NCBI GenBank assembly: GCA_013619105.1
Contig: JABXKU010000003.1
Coordinates: 1 to 64,000, forward strand
Source of the DNA: Desulfuromonadales bacterium
Lineage (GTDB): Bacteria; Desulfobacterota; Desulfuromonadia; Desulfuromonadales; Syntrophotaleaceae
DNA: 64,000 nucleotides
Direction: 5' to 3'
The notes below the pieces were generated by a model. It made no database searches, was not told where the DNA came from, and saw nothing but the letters and a program-made list of their open reading frames with translations. This document shows positions 34,054 to 43,946 of this stretch, piece by piece (position 1 is the first letter of the stretch; each line of letters starts with the position of its first letter). The position numbers and the translations under genes are program-made.

Positions 34054-35218
34054 TCTTGTCTCCTGATGGTTTGCTGTTGGCGGGACGACGCCGGGGTCTG
34101 CGGCGGGACTTTTTACGGGCTACTTGATCGCCATCGCTGATCTCTGCAGTTTGTGGCTTTGTTTGTGGCTTTGCTTGTGGCTTTGCTTGTGGCTTTGCTT
34201 GTGGCTTTGCTTGTGGCTTTGCTTGTGGCTTTGCTTGTGGCTTTGTTTGTGGCTTTGTTTGTGGCTTTGTTTGTGGCTTTGTTTGTGGCTTTGTTTGTGG
34301 CGTACGGTCCTTGTTCTCCTGGGTAGTAGCAGGCTTGCGAGGAGACTGCCGGCGACCGGTGTTCTGTCTGCTACGTGTTTTGGCTGGGGGGGCGTGTGAT
34401 GGCTGTTTTTCCGTGTTTTTATCAAAGGCTTCTAGTTGGTCAACGGTCACCTCAATGCTGACATTGTCTTCTCGTCTGACTGTTACTTTTTGGGCCAGAA
34501 CGTTTTGTGCGACAACCATACTTTCCAGGCCTTCATGCATTACTTTGCGACCGCATTTGGGCAGTGTTTTGCGTTGCTCACGATAGGTTTCATATTCATA
34601 GTTAAGGCAACAAAGCAGGCGTCCGCATTGGCCGGAAATCTTATTGGGGTTAAGAGCCAGATTCTGTTCTTTCGCCATTTTTACCGATACCGGGGCGAAA
34701 TTGACCAAGAAGGTACAACAGCACAGGGCTCGTCCGCAGATACCGAGACCTCCGGTAATCTTTGCTTCGTCGCGCACACCGATTTGGCGCATCTCGATGC
34801 GGGTATGGAAATGATGAGCCAGGTCCTTAACGAGATCCCGAAAATCGACCCGGCCATCGGCGGTAAAGTAAAAGATGACTTTCGATGCGTCGAAAAGGTA
34901 CTCAGCCCGCACTAGTTTCATGTCCATATTACGGGACTGAATGCGTTGTTTGCAAAACTCAAAGGCTGTCCGCTCCTTAGCCTCGGATTGCTTGGCCATA
35001 TTAATGTCGTTGGCCGTGGCGAGACGCAGTACCTTCTTTAGTTTGTCAGGGGCCTGGGTGGGTTTGCGTTCCTGTGGGGCAGCAACCACGGTGCCAAGGG
35101 ACTGGCCGCGATCAGTTTCGACAATAACCTGATCTTGGGCATTCAGTTCGAGACTGTTGCACAGGAAATCGTATTGTTTGCCCGCAGTGCGGAATTTAAC
35201 CGAAACGATTCGAATCAT
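34046..35218 (-). CDS. ricT: RicT/PSP1-family protein with KPQ repeat tail
   Basis: The 390-residue protein is a PSP1 domain protein related to YaaT/RicT, which in Bacillus works with RicA and RicF in mRNA maturation by RNase Y and in phosphorelay control. The conserved Cys-rich segment (GICGRALCCCTFL and GQCGRLLCCLNYE, about 165-215) is intact. The C-terminal third is low complexity: 12 consecutive KPQ(T/A) units followed by a strongly basic end (KKSRRRPRRRP), likely disordered and nucleic acid-binding. It lies between holB and metG, a placement common in Deltaproteobacteria. The holB-ricT-metG order also recalls the Bacillus yaaT region. Confidence 0.92.
   Translation of the reverse strand: MIRIVSVKFRTAGKQYDFLCNSLELNAQDQVIVETDRGQSLGTVVAAPQERKPTQAPDKLKKVLRLATANDINMAKQSEAKERTAFEFCKQRIQSRNMDMKLVRAEYLFDASKVIFYFTADGRVDFRDLVKDLAHHFHTRIEMRQIGVRDEAKITGGLGICGRALCCCTFLVNFAPVSVKMAKEQNLALNPNKISGQCGRLLCCLNYEYETYREQRKTLPKCGRKVMHEGLESMVVAQNVLAQKVTVRREDNVSIEVTVDQLEAFDKNTEKQPSHAPPAKTRSRQNTGRRQSPRKPATTQENKDRTPQTKPQTKPQTKPQTKPQTKPQAKPQAKPQAKPQAKPQAKPQAKPQTKPQTAEISDGDQVARKKSRRRPRRRPANSKPSGDKNG
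34150..34301. repeat. 12-bp tandem repeat (minisatellite) inside ricT
   Basis: About 12 head-to-tail copies of a 12-bp unit (plus strand TGTGGCTTTG[C/T]T) differ mainly at one base. The unit is a multiple of three, so copy-number change keeps the frame and simply alters the KPQ(T/A) tail length. Confidence 0.95.
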
Positions 35219-35279
35219 AGGGCGTATCGAATTGTCCTTATCTGGATGAAACGGGTTGATGAGGCCAGCGTCCGATTGC

Positions 35280-36248
35280 TCAAGCTACTAGGTGCATGAG
35301 CAGGACTTCTACGGCCAGTTGTCGATTGACATTGCGAGCAAGCTGTCGGCGCGTTTGGTTGAGCGCTGTTAATTTATTAAGCAGCGACGGCGTCGATTCA
35401 TTGTTCGCGACTCTATGAATTTTTTCCATCAGGTCGATATTGACCAGTTCACTTTCCGGACGTCCATGGCGGTAAAGCAGCAAGTCCCGATAAAAAGCCT
35501 GGAAAATCTCAAGAATTTCCGGAAGTATTTCTTTGTCCTGAGCCAGCTTTTCGGCAAAGTTGAATAATGGCAGGACGCTGCCCGGGGACAGTCCGGTCAG
35601 CGCCTTTAGTAGGTCACACCGTCCATCGATATAGAGCTCTCGGTCTTTACCGAGGGCTTTTTTAAAACTGCCGTTAGCCAGTGATGTCAGGATATGAGCT
35701 TCCTTCTCATCAATGGCCAACTGTTCACAGAGAACCTCCATGAGCAGTTTTCGTTCGATGCGGGCAAAGGGCAACCGTTGGCAACGGGAGCGAACCGTGC
35801 TTAATAGAGCATCCGGTTGGGCCGTTAGTAAAATGATCAGGGTGTTGGCGGTCGGCTCTTCCAGGGTTTTAAGCAGTGCATTGCCAGCCGCTAGGTTGAG
35901 TTTTTCTGCGTTATCGATGACGCAGATTTTTTTTGGCGCTTCAAGGGGCCTGTAAGAAAGCTCCTTTTGCATGGTACGGATCTGTTCGATCTTTATGCTA
36001 TTGCCATCGGCTTCGACAAAATGTAGGTCGGGATGGTTGTGATGGTCGACTTTCCGACAGGCGGCACAATCGCCGCATCCATTGCCCCGTTGGCAGAAAA
36101 TTGCCCTGGTCAGGGCCAGCGCCACAAGGCGTTTGCCGACTCCCTCAGGACCCTCAAAGAGGTAGGCATGGGGTACTCTGTCGCTGGACAAAGCCCGCCG
36201 AAGCAGATCTTTTTGGCGGTCATGACCAATGATGCTGGCGAAGGTCAT
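35280..36248 (-). CDS. holB: DNA polymerase III delta-prime subunit
   Basis: The 322-residue AAA+ protein is the clamp-loader delta-prime subunit. It has a Walker A-like EGPEGVGKR near residue 33 and a four-Cys zinc module (CQRGNGCGDCAAC near 52-65). SRC-type sensor region RSRCQRLPF is near 155. Length is normal. It overlaps tmk by 4 bases, and ricT starts 61 bases downstream; tmk-holB is a widely conserved pair. Confidence 0.94.
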   Translation of the reverse strand: MTFASIIGHDRQKDLLRRALSSDRVPHAYLFEGPEGVGKRLVALALTRAIFCQRGNGCGDCAACRKVDHHNHPDLHFVEADGNSIKIEQIRTMQKELSYRPLEAPKKICVIDNAEKLNLAAGNALLKTLEEPTANTLIILLTAQPDALLSTVRSRCQRLPFARIERKLLMEVLCEQLAIDEKEAHILTSLANGSFKKALGKDRELYIDGRCDLLKALTGLSPGSVLPLFNFAEKLAQDKEILPEILEIFQAFYRDLLLYRHGRPESELVNIDLMEKIHRVANNESTPSLLNKLTALNQTRRQLARNVNRQLAVEVLLMHLVA

Positions 36249-36895
36249 GAATCAATTCCAGAATCGAGAAATTTATGCAGGCAGGACATCAGTCGCTCAC
36301 TAACCTGTCCGGGGTTACCGGTGGCATCGATGACCTGAATGCGTTGCGGAGCATCTTTGGCTAGGGCCAGATAACCTTTCCTAACGCGCTGATGAAAGTC
36401 TAATGACTCCTGCTCGAATCGTCCCTCGTCGGTCATGTTTTCTACGCTGTTACGCTGCAGTGCCCTTTGCAGTCCAGTCTCGTGGGGCATGTCGAGTACC
36501 AGGGTCAGATTTGGCCGGCAGCCCGCACAGGCCAGGGTATTAAGCTCCTCGATGAGATTCAAATCGAGGCCGCGACCGTAGCCCTGGTAAGCCAGGGTGG
36601 CATCGGTATAACGGTCACAAAGCACGATTCTCCCTGCCTGCAAGGCCGGTTGAATTATTTCTACCACATGTTGGGCTCGGGCCGCAGCATATAGGAGTAA
36701 TTCAGCGCGATCCACTAGTGCATCGTTAGCGGGGTGCAGTAAAATCTCCCGTATGGAATCGGCGATGGGGCAACCGCCCGGTTCCCTGGTGGTGAGCACA
36801 TCATGGCCCTGGCGGCGAAGAAACTCAGCTACGGTCGCAATTTGGGTGGTTTTGCCACTGCCTTCAATGCCTTCAAAGGTGATAAAATGAGCCAT
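36245..36895 (-). CDS. tmk: Thymidylate kinase
   Basis: The 216-residue enzyme phosphorylates dTMP to dTDP. The P-loop FEGIEGSGKTTQ is at 7-18, the TREPGG substrate motif near 36 and the DRY motif (CDRYTDAT) near 94. It is the first gene of the tmk-holB-ricT-metG-tatD/radical SAM operon and has its own sigma-70-type promoter. Confidence 0.95.
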   Translation of the reverse strand: MAHFITFEGIEGSGKTTQIATVAEFLRRQGHDVLTTREPGGCPIADSIREILLHPANDALVDRAELLLYAAARAQHVVEIIQPALQAGRIVLCDRYTDATLAYQGYGRGLDLNLIEELNTLACAGCRPNLTLVLDMPHETGLQRALQRNSVENMTDEGRFEQESLDFHQRVRKGYLALAKDAPQRIQVIDATGNPGQVSERLMSCLHKFLDSGIDS

Positions 36896-36925
36896 GCGAA
36901 GAGTGCCCCTTGAGTAAATCGTGTA

Positions 36926-36954
36926 ATTATAAGAACGGGCCGGTTAAGAATCAA
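36926..36954 (-). promoter_or_regulatory. Promoter of the tmk operon
   Basis: On the minus strand TTGATT (36949-36954) and TATAAT (36926-36931) are 17 bases apart, placing the start of transcription about 23 bases before the tmk ATG. Confidence 0.7.
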
Positions 36955-37066
36955 GGGTAAAAGCAGAGTAGGGGCAGCGTATTGTTGCCTTCATCGCTCC
37001 CATTGTGTAAGATGATCGCTTATTCTGGCGTCCGGAACCCTCTTTTTTTCTTGATTTGGAGATGCT

Positions 37067-37774
37067 TTGCAAGCAGATCAAGGTCTGCAGATTCTGCAGG
37101 ATAATATAGATTATTGCTTCGTCGATGTCACCCTTTTGGTCGAAGCCCTGACCCATAAATCGTTCAGTAACGAACAGCCTGGAGGAATGATTGCTTGCAA
37201 TGAGCGTCTAGAATTTCTCGGTGATGCGGTGCTCGATCTGGTGGTCAGCCGTTATATGTTTCGACTTTTTCCCGCCGCACAAGAAGGTGAACTGACGCGC
37301 ATACGAGCAGAAGTGGTCAACGAAAAAGGCTTGTCAATAGTCGCTCGTTCTCTTCACCTGGGAGGTTTTTTACGTCTTGGGCGCGGTGAAGAACGCAGCG
37401 GCGGTCGAGACAAGGACAGTTTAGTGGCTAACGCCCTTGAGGCTTTGCTCGGCGCTGTTTTTTGCGATGGAGGTTTTGAGTCGGCCTGCGTTTTGACTGA
37501 AAGGCTATTCACTACCCCAATCGCTGAAGCGGCCCAACGCAAGCATGGTCTCGATCATAAGACACATTTGCAGGAAATATCTCAAGCCCGTTATGGGCAG
37601 GTTCCTGAATACGTGTTGGTTTGTGAGGATGGTCCTGAACATCGAAGGCACTATACGGTAGAGGTACAATTAGCCGACAAGCCCCTTGGGCAGGGACAGG
37701 GTACCACGAAGAAAAAGGCCGAACAACAGGCTGCTCTGCGGGCCATTGCCCGGCTTGCAGATAGCGGAGAATGA
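37067..37774 (+). CDS. rnc: Ribonuclease III
   Basis: The 235-residue protein is RNase III, which cuts double-stranded RNA in rRNA processing. The catalytic motif NERLEFLGDAVLDL is near residue 45, the second acidic site (DSLVANALEALLGAVF) near 122, and a double-stranded RNA-binding domain fills 160-232 (DHKTHLQEISQ, TTKKKAEQQAA). The start is TTG at 37067 with GGAG 5 bases upstream. The nearby ATG at 37062 is in another frame and soon stops. It overlaps the next gene by 4 bases. Confidence 0.95.
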   Translation: MQADQGLQILQDNIDYCFVDVTLLVEALTHKSFSNEQPGGMIACNERLEFLGDAVLDLVVSRYMFRLFPAAQEGELTRIRAEVVNEKGLSIVARSLHLGGFLRLGRGEERSGGRDKDSLVANALEALLGAVFCDGGFESACVLTERLFTTPIAEAAQRKHGLDHKTHLQEISQARYGQVPEYVLVCEDGPEHRRHYTVEVQLADKPLGQGQGTTKKKAEQQAALRAIARLADSGE

Positions 37775-38802
37775 AAGTCTATCCTTTTTTTATTCCCCAT
37801 GCCGGTTGCCCCTATCGTTGTCGATTTTGTCAGCAACAGTGGGTTTCCGGTCATTCCGTGGCTCCGTCGCCTGCGCAAGTCGAAAAAGAATTGCCGCTGT
37901 TGTTACCTGAACTGGGCGATGGTGAGGTGGCTTTTTATGGAGGCAGTTTCACCCTTTTGGAACCGGCCTTGCAGAGGGATTACCTGCAACGGGTGAAGCC
38001 CTTTATCGAGAGGGGGCAAGTTGCCGGTATCCGCATTTCAACCCGACCGGACGCCCTTGACGAGGAGCAGCTCACCCTGCTGCAACAGGGGGGGGTAACT
38101 ACAGTTGAATTAGGCTGCCAGTCCTTTTCTGCTGAGGTGTTGGCGGCTGCTGGTCGAGGACATGGCCCCCTATCGGCGGGTTGCGCCGTTAAGCGGCTTC
38201 GCTCTCAGTCGCTTCAAGTTGGGCTGCAGCTTATGCCCGGACTGCCGGGCGCAGCACCCGTGGAGGCCCTGCTGTCGTTGCGCCAAGCCCTGGATCTGGA
38301 GCCCGATTTTCTGCGTATCTATCCGACGGTGGTGCTACGGGGTACCGTACTGGAAGATGACTTCCAGCAGGGCTGTTATCGACCTCTAGCCCTCGATGAC
38401 GCTGTAGAGCTTTGTGCTGAGATGCTCTGGCATTGTCGGGAAGTTGGCGTGCCGGTTATCCGTCTTGGTTTGCAGGCAACGGCCGCGCTGGTGCCCGACC
38501 AGGCCTTGGTGGCCGGCCCTTATCATCCTGCTTTTGGTGCTCTGGTAAAATCTCACCTTTGGCGGAGGGCCTTAACTACGGTCCTTGCAGTGCAACCGGG
38601 GTGTGAGGTGAGGGTGCATCCTTCCGATTTGAGCGATGTCCTAGGTCAGCGACGGGACAATTGGCGCTATTTTGAGGAACGGGGTTGTTGTTTGACCCTG
38701 CGCTGCGATAAAGGCATGGCTCGGGACCACTTTGAGATTGAAGGTAGGAACTATGCGTTGCAGGCCGCTGCGGCATTTCCGCCGATATCTACTCTTTTGT
38801 AA
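37771..38802 (+). CDS. Elp3-like radical SAM protein of unknown substrate
   Basis: The 343-residue protein has the radical SAM cysteines C-x3-C-x2-C in CPYRCRFC (residues 13-20), a GGSFT motif near 58 and ISTRPDAL near 89, as in the Elp3/YhcC-like group. No acetyltransferase domain is attached. Proteins of this kind are often found next to rnc in Geobacter-like genomes; the substrate may be tRNA, but that is inference. It overlaps rnc by 4 bases and precedes era by 49 bases. Confidence 0.87.
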   Translation: MKVYPFFIPHAGCPYRCRFCQQQWVSGHSVAPSPAQVEKELPLLLPELGDGEVAFYGGSFTLLEPALQRDYLQRVKPFIERGQVAGIRISTRPDALDEEQLTLLQQGGVTTVELGCQSFSAEVLAAAGRGHGPLSAGCAVKRLRSQSLQVGLQLMPGLPGAAPVEALLSLRQALDLEPDFLRIYPTVVLRGTVLEDDFQQGCYRPLALDDAVELCAEMLWHCREVGVPVIRLGLQATAALVPDQALVAGPYHPAFGALVKSHLWRRALTTVLAVQPGCEVRVHPSDLSDVLGQRRDNWRYFEERGCCLTLRCDKGMARDHFEIEGRNYALQAAAAFPPISTLL

Positions 38803-38851
38803 ACCATTATTCCGTAGCGGCTTCGGCCGTTGATTACACAAAGAAAGCATA

Positions 38852-39760
38852 ATGCATATGACCACTGATACCAAAGGCTTCCGTTCAGGGTTTGTTTCGA
38901 TTGTTGGCCGACCTAATGTTGGTAAATCGACCCTACTTAATGCCCTGTTAGGGCAGAAAATCGCCATTGCATCGGACAAGCCACAGACCACTCGCAACCG
39001 TATCTTGGGTATTTATACTCGGCCCTCGACCCAGATTCTGTTTTTAGATACCCCTGGAATCCACCGTGCTAAGGGGCGCCTTAATAAATTTATGGTTGAC
39101 CAGGCCTTGTCGACCTGTAAGGGGGTCGATGCGGTATTGTTTTTGGTCGAGGCTAACGACCGTCCCGGTGGGGGCGACGACTTCATTCTCGATTTGTTGT
39201 CTAAAGGTCAAGTACCGGTAATCCTTGGCATCAACAAAGCGGACCTGGTAGCTAAGACCGACTTGCTGCCCTTGATCGCTGCTTATTCCGAACGCTTAAA
39301 TTTTGCCGCTATTCTACCTTTGTCCGGCTTGAAGGGTGAGGGGGTTGAAGAACTGGTTGAGGTCGTGAAGGGGTTATTGCCCGAGGGGCCCCATTATTAT
39401 CCCGATGATATGATCACCGATCAGCCCGAGCGGTTTATTGTTGCAGAAATGATTCGCGAGCAGTTGCTCAAGCAAACCCATGACGAAGTGCCCTACGGGG
39501 TGGCGGTTGCGGTGGAGAGCTTTACCGAAAAGCCGGATAAGGAACTGGTGGTTATCCAGGCAGTCATTCATGTCGAGCGAGAAGCCCACAAAAGCATCGT
39601 GATCGGCAAAAAAGGCGTCAAGTTGAAGACTATCGGTCAGGCGGCTCGTTATGATATTGAGCGAATGCTTGGAACTCGAGTATTCCTTGAGCTATTTGTT
39701 AGAGTTGAAAAAAATTGGACTCAGTCCAATCGGTTGTTAAAAGAATTCGGTTACGAATAA
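38852..39760 (+). CDS. era: Era GTPase for 16S rRNA and 30S maturation
   Basis: The 302-residue protein has G1 GRPNVGKST, the effector-region TTRN, G3 DTPGIH and G4 NKADL, followed by a C-terminal KH domain with VIGKKG near 250. It binds the 3' end of 16S rRNA during small-subunit assembly. Translation may begin at either ATG 38852 or 38858. It lies between the radical SAM gene and der. Confidence 0.96.
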   Translation: MHMTTDTKGFRSGFVSIVGRPNVGKSTLLNALLGQKIAIASDKPQTTRNRILGIYTRPSTQILFLDTPGIHRAKGRLNKFMVDQALSTCKGVDAVLFLVEANDRPGGGDDFILDLLSKGQVPVILGINKADLVAKTDLLPLIAAYSERLNFAAILPLSGLKGEGVEELVEVVKGLLPEGPHYYPDDMITDQPERFIVAEMIREQLLKQTHDEVPYGVAVAVESFTEKPDKELVVIQAVIHVEREAHKSIVIGKKGVKLKTIGQAARYDIERMLGTRVFLELFVRVEKNWTQSNRLLKEFGYE

Positions 39761-39818
39761 AGGGCGGCCTTATGCGCTTACTGTTTGTTCTCATTACTGT
39801 TGAGGGGTTAATTTCGTT

Positions 39819-41129
39819 ATGTCCGTAGTTGCCATCGTTGGTCGTCCTAATGTGGGAAAATCGACACTTTTTAATCGTATTGTCGGCCAGCGCCGGGCCC
39901 TTGTTGAAAATGTGCCCGGAGTGACGCGTGATCGAAATTATGCCGAGGTGACTCGCTATGATATCCCCTTTATCCTTATCGATACCGGTGGCTTTGAGCC
40001 GATCAGTGAAGATCGTCTGCTGGTACAGATGCGAGAACAGTCGCAACTGGCCATAGAGGAGGCGGATGTCATTCTGATGGTGATGGACGGCCGAGAAGGT
40101 CTGACACCGTCCGATGTCGAAGTGGTCACGGGGCTGCGTCGCGCAGGTAAACCGGTTTTTTATGTAATCAATAAGGTTGATGGTCCCAAGCAGGATGATG
40201 ACACTGCCGATTTTTATGCTCTGGGTGTTGAAGAAGTGTATGCCGTCTCAGCTGAGCACGGAAGAGGGGTCGGCGATCTGATTGATGAGGTTTTGGCCGT
40301 ACTGCCTTATCAAGACCCCGTTGCCGAAGAGGATACTCAGGAAGTAAGACTGGCAGTGATCGGTCGGCCCAACGTTGGCAAGTCGTCATTGGTCAACCGT
40401 TTGCTCGGTTACGAGCGGGTAGTGGCCAATGCCACCGCCGGGACCACTCGGGATGCCATCGATACCGCCTTGGAATACAATGAGAAGCGTTACGTACTGA
40501 TCGATACCGCCGGTATCCGGCGCAAGGGAAAAGTCAGTCAAAAGCTGGAAAAGTTCAGTGTAGTACAGGCTCTCAAAGGTATGGACCGGGCTCATGTGGT
40601 ATTGGTGGTTATCGATGCCTCCGAAGGGGTTACCGAGCAGGATATGACCGTGGCTGGTTATGCCTACGAAAAGGGCCGCGCGGTAATTCTGGTGGTGAAT
40701 AAATGGGACCTGGTGGTCAAGGATCACAAGACCATGGGGCAATATACCGCTGATTTGCGCGACTCTTTCAAGTTTTTGCCTTTTGCTCCTGTGTTGTTTG
40801 TTTCAGCTTTGAGCGGTCAGCGCACTAATCGAATCATGGACACCGTCGAGAAGGTGGCGGCGGAATTCAACCGAAAAGCTTCTACCCCGGAGTTGAACCG
40901 GGTATTAAAAGAGGCCACAATCAGTCATGCACCGCCTATGGCTCAGGGTAAACGGGTTAAGCTTTTTTATATAACTCAGACGGCGGTGCGGCCCCCGACC
41001 TTTGTTATTTTTGGTAACCGGACCCAGGGCATCCACTTTTCCTATCATCGCTATATGGTCAATCAGATTCGCGAGGCCTTTGGTTTTGAAGGCTGTCCCA
41101 TTCGACTCTTTTTCAAGGATCGAGAATAA
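39819..41129 (+). CDS. der: Der (EngA) double GTPase for ribosome assembly
   Basis: The 436-residue protein has two G domains in tandem: GRPNVGKST at 8-16 with DTGG and NKVD, and GRPNVGKSS near 182 with DTAG and NKWD. A C-terminal KH-like domain follows. It acts in 50S subunit assembly. Its stop is immediately followed by the ATG of the PATAN-REC gene, so the two are translationally coupled. Confidence 0.96.
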   Translation: MSVVAIVGRPNVGKSTLFNRIVGQRRALVENVPGVTRDRNYAEVTRYDIPFILIDTGGFEPISEDRLLVQMREQSQLAIEEADVILMVMDGREGLTPSDVEVVTGLRRAGKPVFYVINKVDGPKQDDDTADFYALGVEEVYAVSAEHGRGVGDLIDEVLAVLPYQDPVAEEDTQEVRLAVIGRPNVGKSSLVNRLLGYERVVANATAGTTRDAIDTALEYNEKRYVLIDTAGIRRKGKVSQKLEKFSVVQALKGMDRAHVVLVVIDASEGVTEQDMTVAGYAYEKGRAVILVVNKWDLVVKDHKTMGQYTADLRDSFKFLPFAPVLFVSALSGQRTNRIMDTVEKVAAEFNRKASTPELNRVLKEATISHAPPMAQGKRVKLFYITQTAVRPPTFVIFGNRTQGIHFSYHRYMVNQIREAFGFEGCPIRLFFKDRE

Positions 41130-42785
41130 ATGAGTCTGTCTGGTCACCTTGAAGATCTGCAGTTGCGAGATCTGCTGCAAATTCTCTATTTAGGCCGTAA
41201 CGATGGTCTGTTGCAGCTGTGTGGCGACTGTGGTCAGGCTGAGTTGGTCTTTAAAGAAGGTTTGGTGGTTTCCGCTTGGAGGCAGGGGAAGGAACCAACG
41301 ACTGGCCTGTCTGGCGCTTTCCCCTGGGTTGTCGATGAGGCCCTATTGGTCCGGGCCCGACGACTGCAAAAAGATACCGTACCTTTTCGCACCCTCGACC
41401 GTTGGCTCATCGAGGAATGTGGTTTGGTACAGGAGAGCCTCTATAGTGCCCTGCGTTCCGCTGTGGTCGCACTTGTTCAGGGTTTGCTCTCTTGGGATAA
41501 AGGAGATTTTTCCTTTCAGCCGGGTCCTTTAGCCGAAACCTTGCAACAGGCCGCCTGTGGCGAGCATATTTGCCTAGATATTGGGCTGAATGGTGCTGAA
41601 TTGTCCTGTGAAGAACCGTTGGTTTTGCCTGTGTCCAGTGGTTTTCCGGTGGAGCCGCCTTTAAGTGACATGCAAGAAACAACGAACGAGTCGCAGGCTT
41701 TTCCTGGTCAGGATGAACAGGCAGCTGTTTTATTGGTGGACGATGATCCTCAGATAGCTATGCTGTTGGTCCAGGCCCTGGCTAAACAGGGTTTGGTTGC
41801 CCGTTCCTTTGGCTGCGGCGGCGAATTGCTTAGTGCGGTGCGTTCTGCCTGGGGGGCGGGGCAGCATCCGTTGCTGATCATCGACCTAGTCATGCCCCGC
41901 CTGCATGGCGGAGGAATCCTTGGCGGCCTTGAATTGGTTGAGCAAATTCAGTCTTTGCGAGCCGAACAGGCGTGTCTGGTCTATAGCGATTATCCGTGTC
42001 CTGAGGTGGAGCAGCGCTTACGTCAGTTGGGGGTTAATGAACTGCTGAGTAAGCCAGCGCATCAAACTTCAATTGTTAATGAACGCTCTGCAGTAGAGAT
42101 AGAATTTTGTAACACCTTGGCTTTAAGGGTTGCGGCTTTGTTGAATACGTCCGCGACAGCCAGCGCTGTCCCATCCGTTGCAGAGCCTTGCTCTGTTCCT
42201 TCTCCTGTAGAACCGATAATGGAGCAGGCCGTTGCGGTTCAAGGTGCCGGAATGGGGGTTCTCAAAGGCTTGCTACAAGAATTGCAGACCGTTGAAAGTG
42301 GCGCCCAGATTATGTTGCTGGTATTGCGTTTCGCTACTGAAATATTGAGCCGGGCGGTATTGTTTTCCGTCGATAATGATCGTATTGTCGGCCTCGGTCA
42401 GTACGGCCATGGGGATGCAGAGCTTTCCGCGAACGAAATGGTCCGGCGCATCATCGTTCCTTTGACAGAGCCTAGCACCTTCAAAGAAGTCCTCGATCAG
42501 GCTGCCGCTTACTGCGGTCCCTTGGGAGAAGGTCAATTGGATACCTATTTGCGTGAGGAATTAGGGCTTTGCAGTAGTGGCGAGGTATTTGTCGGTCCTT
42601 TGCTAAACGACGATAAGGTTGTCGCTTTACTCTGCGGTAATAATCAGGACAGCCTTTGTGGAATAGAGGATCAACTAGCCTTAGAGATATTTCTTCAGCA
42701 GGCCGGAGTCGCCCTGGAAAATTTGCATTTGGACGAGAAGTTACGCAATCTGTCTGCTCTGCTTGGGAAAACCTTTGACTGCTAA
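41130..42785 (+). CDS. PATAN (DUF4388)-REC signalling protein with C-terminal GAF-like region
   Basis: The 551-residue protein starts with a DUF4388/PATAN domain (about 1-150, MSLSGHLEDLQLRDLLQIL). A receiver domain follows (about 200-325) with acidic pocket VDDD, phospho-acceptor Asp in IIDLVMPR and Lys in LSKP. A C-terminal region (about 370-545) resembles GAF-like domains. No DNA-binding output is present. PATAN-REC proteins are typical of Geobacter and Myxococcus relatives, where they signal in polarity, motility or development. The position directly after der suggests housekeeping-level expression. Confidence 0.85.
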   Translation: MSLSGHLEDLQLRDLLQILYLGRNDGLLQLCGDCGQAELVFKEGLVVSAWRQGKEPTTGLSGAFPWVVDEALLVRARRLQKDTVPFRTLDRWLIEECGLVQESLYSALRSAVVALVQGLLSWDKGDFSFQPGPLAETLQQAACGEHICLDIGLNGAELSCEEPLVLPVSSGFPVEPPLSDMQETTNESQAFPGQDEQAAVLLVDDDPQIAMLLVQALAKQGLVARSFGCGGELLSAVRSAWGAGQHPLLIIDLVMPRLHGGGILGGLELVEQIQSLRAEQACLVYSDYPCPEVEQRLRQLGVNELLSKPAHQTSIVNERSAVEIEFCNTLALRVAALLNTSATASAVPSVAEPCSVPSPVEPIMEQAVAVQGAGMGVLKGLLQELQTVESGAQIMLLVLRFATEILSRAVLFSVDNDRIVGLGQYGHGDAELSANEMVRRIIVPLTEPSTFKEVLDQAAAYCGPLGEGQLDTYLREELGLCSSGEVFVGPLLNDDKVVALLCGNNQDSLCGIEDQLALEIFLQQAGVALENLHLDEKLRNLSALLGKTFDC

Positions 42786-43047
42786 GGCCGCCTCTATCCG
42801 GTTTTTTACTTTGTAGGCTTGTCGGCTGGACAAATGCCCTAATCTTGCCATAATTAGGTCGTCGCAAATTGCGATTTCTATGTGAGCCATTCAAGCAGAT
42901 TTACAGTCAGGCAAAATGTCAGCTTGTATTTTGTATGATCGTCGGGGTACTGTCAGGCAACATTTCGTTGCCCTGTCCATTGCTTTGATGATGGCGGCAT
43001 GTGGCCTAGCGACCCTGTTGATCTGAGGCCCAAAAAGGAGCTTCTTT

Positions 43048-43416
43048 GTGGAAAAAAACAAGATTTTGATCGTCGAGGATGAAGAGAGTCTGCTCAGATT
43101 GGAAAGTATTCTGCTGACTTCCAAGGGGTATGATGTCATCGGCGCCAGCAATGGGCAGCAGGCCCTCGATGCGGTTTTAGCCCATCGCCCCGACCTGGTA
43201 TTGTTGGACATCATGTTGCCGGAAATTGACGGTTTCGAAGTCTGTAGCCGGATCAAGAGCAACCCCGAAACCGAACGGATTCCTGTCATCATGGTCACGG
43301 CTAAAAAAACCGGTGAGGACATGGCACGTGGCGAGGCTGTAGGAGCAGACTGGTATATCACCAAACCTTTTAAGTCGGCCATGGTCATCGAAACGATTCA
43401 ACGTTTTCTGCCTTGA
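43048..43416 (+). CDS. Single-domain response regulator (CheY-like receiver)
   Basis: The 122-residue protein is a lone receiver domain: acidic pocket VEDEE (8-12), phospho-acceptor Asp near 54 (LLDIMLP), Thr in VTAKK near 83 and Lys in TKPF near 105. There is no output domain. The start is GTG at 43048 with AAAGGAG upstream. No kinase is adjacent; cognate partners such as the CheX-like phosphatase elsewhere in the window are possible but unproven. Confidence 0.9.
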   Translation: MEKNKILIVEDEESLLRLESILLTSKGYDVIGASNGQQALDAVLAHRPDLVLLDIMLPEIDGFEVCSRIKSNPETERIPVIMVTAKKTGEDMARGEAVGADWYITKPFKSAMVIETIQRFLP

Positions 43417-43727
43417 TTAATTATTCTGGCACGATCGCGTTAATGCTGGCATAGCAACAAACTAACGATCTATTGTGTCACAGTTCCCGCCCTTAAGACC
43501 TTCCCCTTTACGTTCCCGGCGGACCAGTTCGTTTTCTACTTCGTTTCATGGCGATTTGCCTTCAATCGAGCGAGAGAAGATAATTAAGGCCTTTTGGGAA
43601 AAAGGCTTCTATGTTTTGTAGATCCAGGACTAACCCTTGACAATAGCCGGGTCTATTATGTTAAATATTGCAGGTTTGTACGCTCATTTTAGCGATTATT
43701 ATATCGGACACTTTGAAGGAGGCTGCA
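43417..43727. other. Gap between response regulator and infA
   Basis: About 310 bases. Its right half carries the infA promoter. A 48-codon frame with GTG start (43475-43621) ends in a protein-like stretch (IEREKIIKAFWEKGFYVL) but has no ribosome-binding site and no clear family; it is left unannotated. Confidence 0.4.
43637..43666 (+). promoter_or_regulatory. Putative infA promoter
   Basis: TTGACA (43637-43642) and TTAAAT (43661-43666) are separated by 18 bases, about 60 bases before the infA start. Confidence 0.5.
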
Positions 43728-43946
43728 TTGGCTAAAGAAGAAGCGATTGAAGTAGAAGGCTCGGTTGTTGAACCGCTGCCTAATGCCATGTTTAGAGTCA
43801 AACTCGATAACGGGCATGTTGTTCTGGCGCATATTTCCGGTAAGATGCGTAAATTTTATATTCGTATTCTGCCCGGTGATCGGGTGACCGTTGAATTGTC
43901 GCCCTACGATCTGACCCGTGGCCGGATTACCTATCGCGAAAAATAA
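43728..43946 (+). CDS. infA: Translation initiation factor IF-1
   Basis: The start is TTG at 43728, preceded by GAAGGAGG, giving 72 residues, the exact usual IF-1 length. The open frame extends upstream but without coding character. The protein is an S1-type OB fold ([49 protein letters not shown]) that binds the A site of the 30S subunit during initiation. Confidence 0.95.
   Translation: MAKEEAIEVEGSVVEPLPNAMFRVKLDNGHVVLAHISGKMRKFYIRILPGDRVTVELSPYDLTRGRITYREK

Noticed and set aside
34149..34302. CRISPR-like regular repeat
   Set aside because: The 12-bp units are directly adjacent with no spacers and lie inside a coding sequence; it is a coding minisatellite.
43475..43621. 48-codon frame with GTG start ending IEREKIIKAFWEKGFYVL
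   Set aside because: The end reads like a protein fragment, but there is no ribosome-binding site, the first half has poor composition and I recognise no family; at most a decayed remnant.
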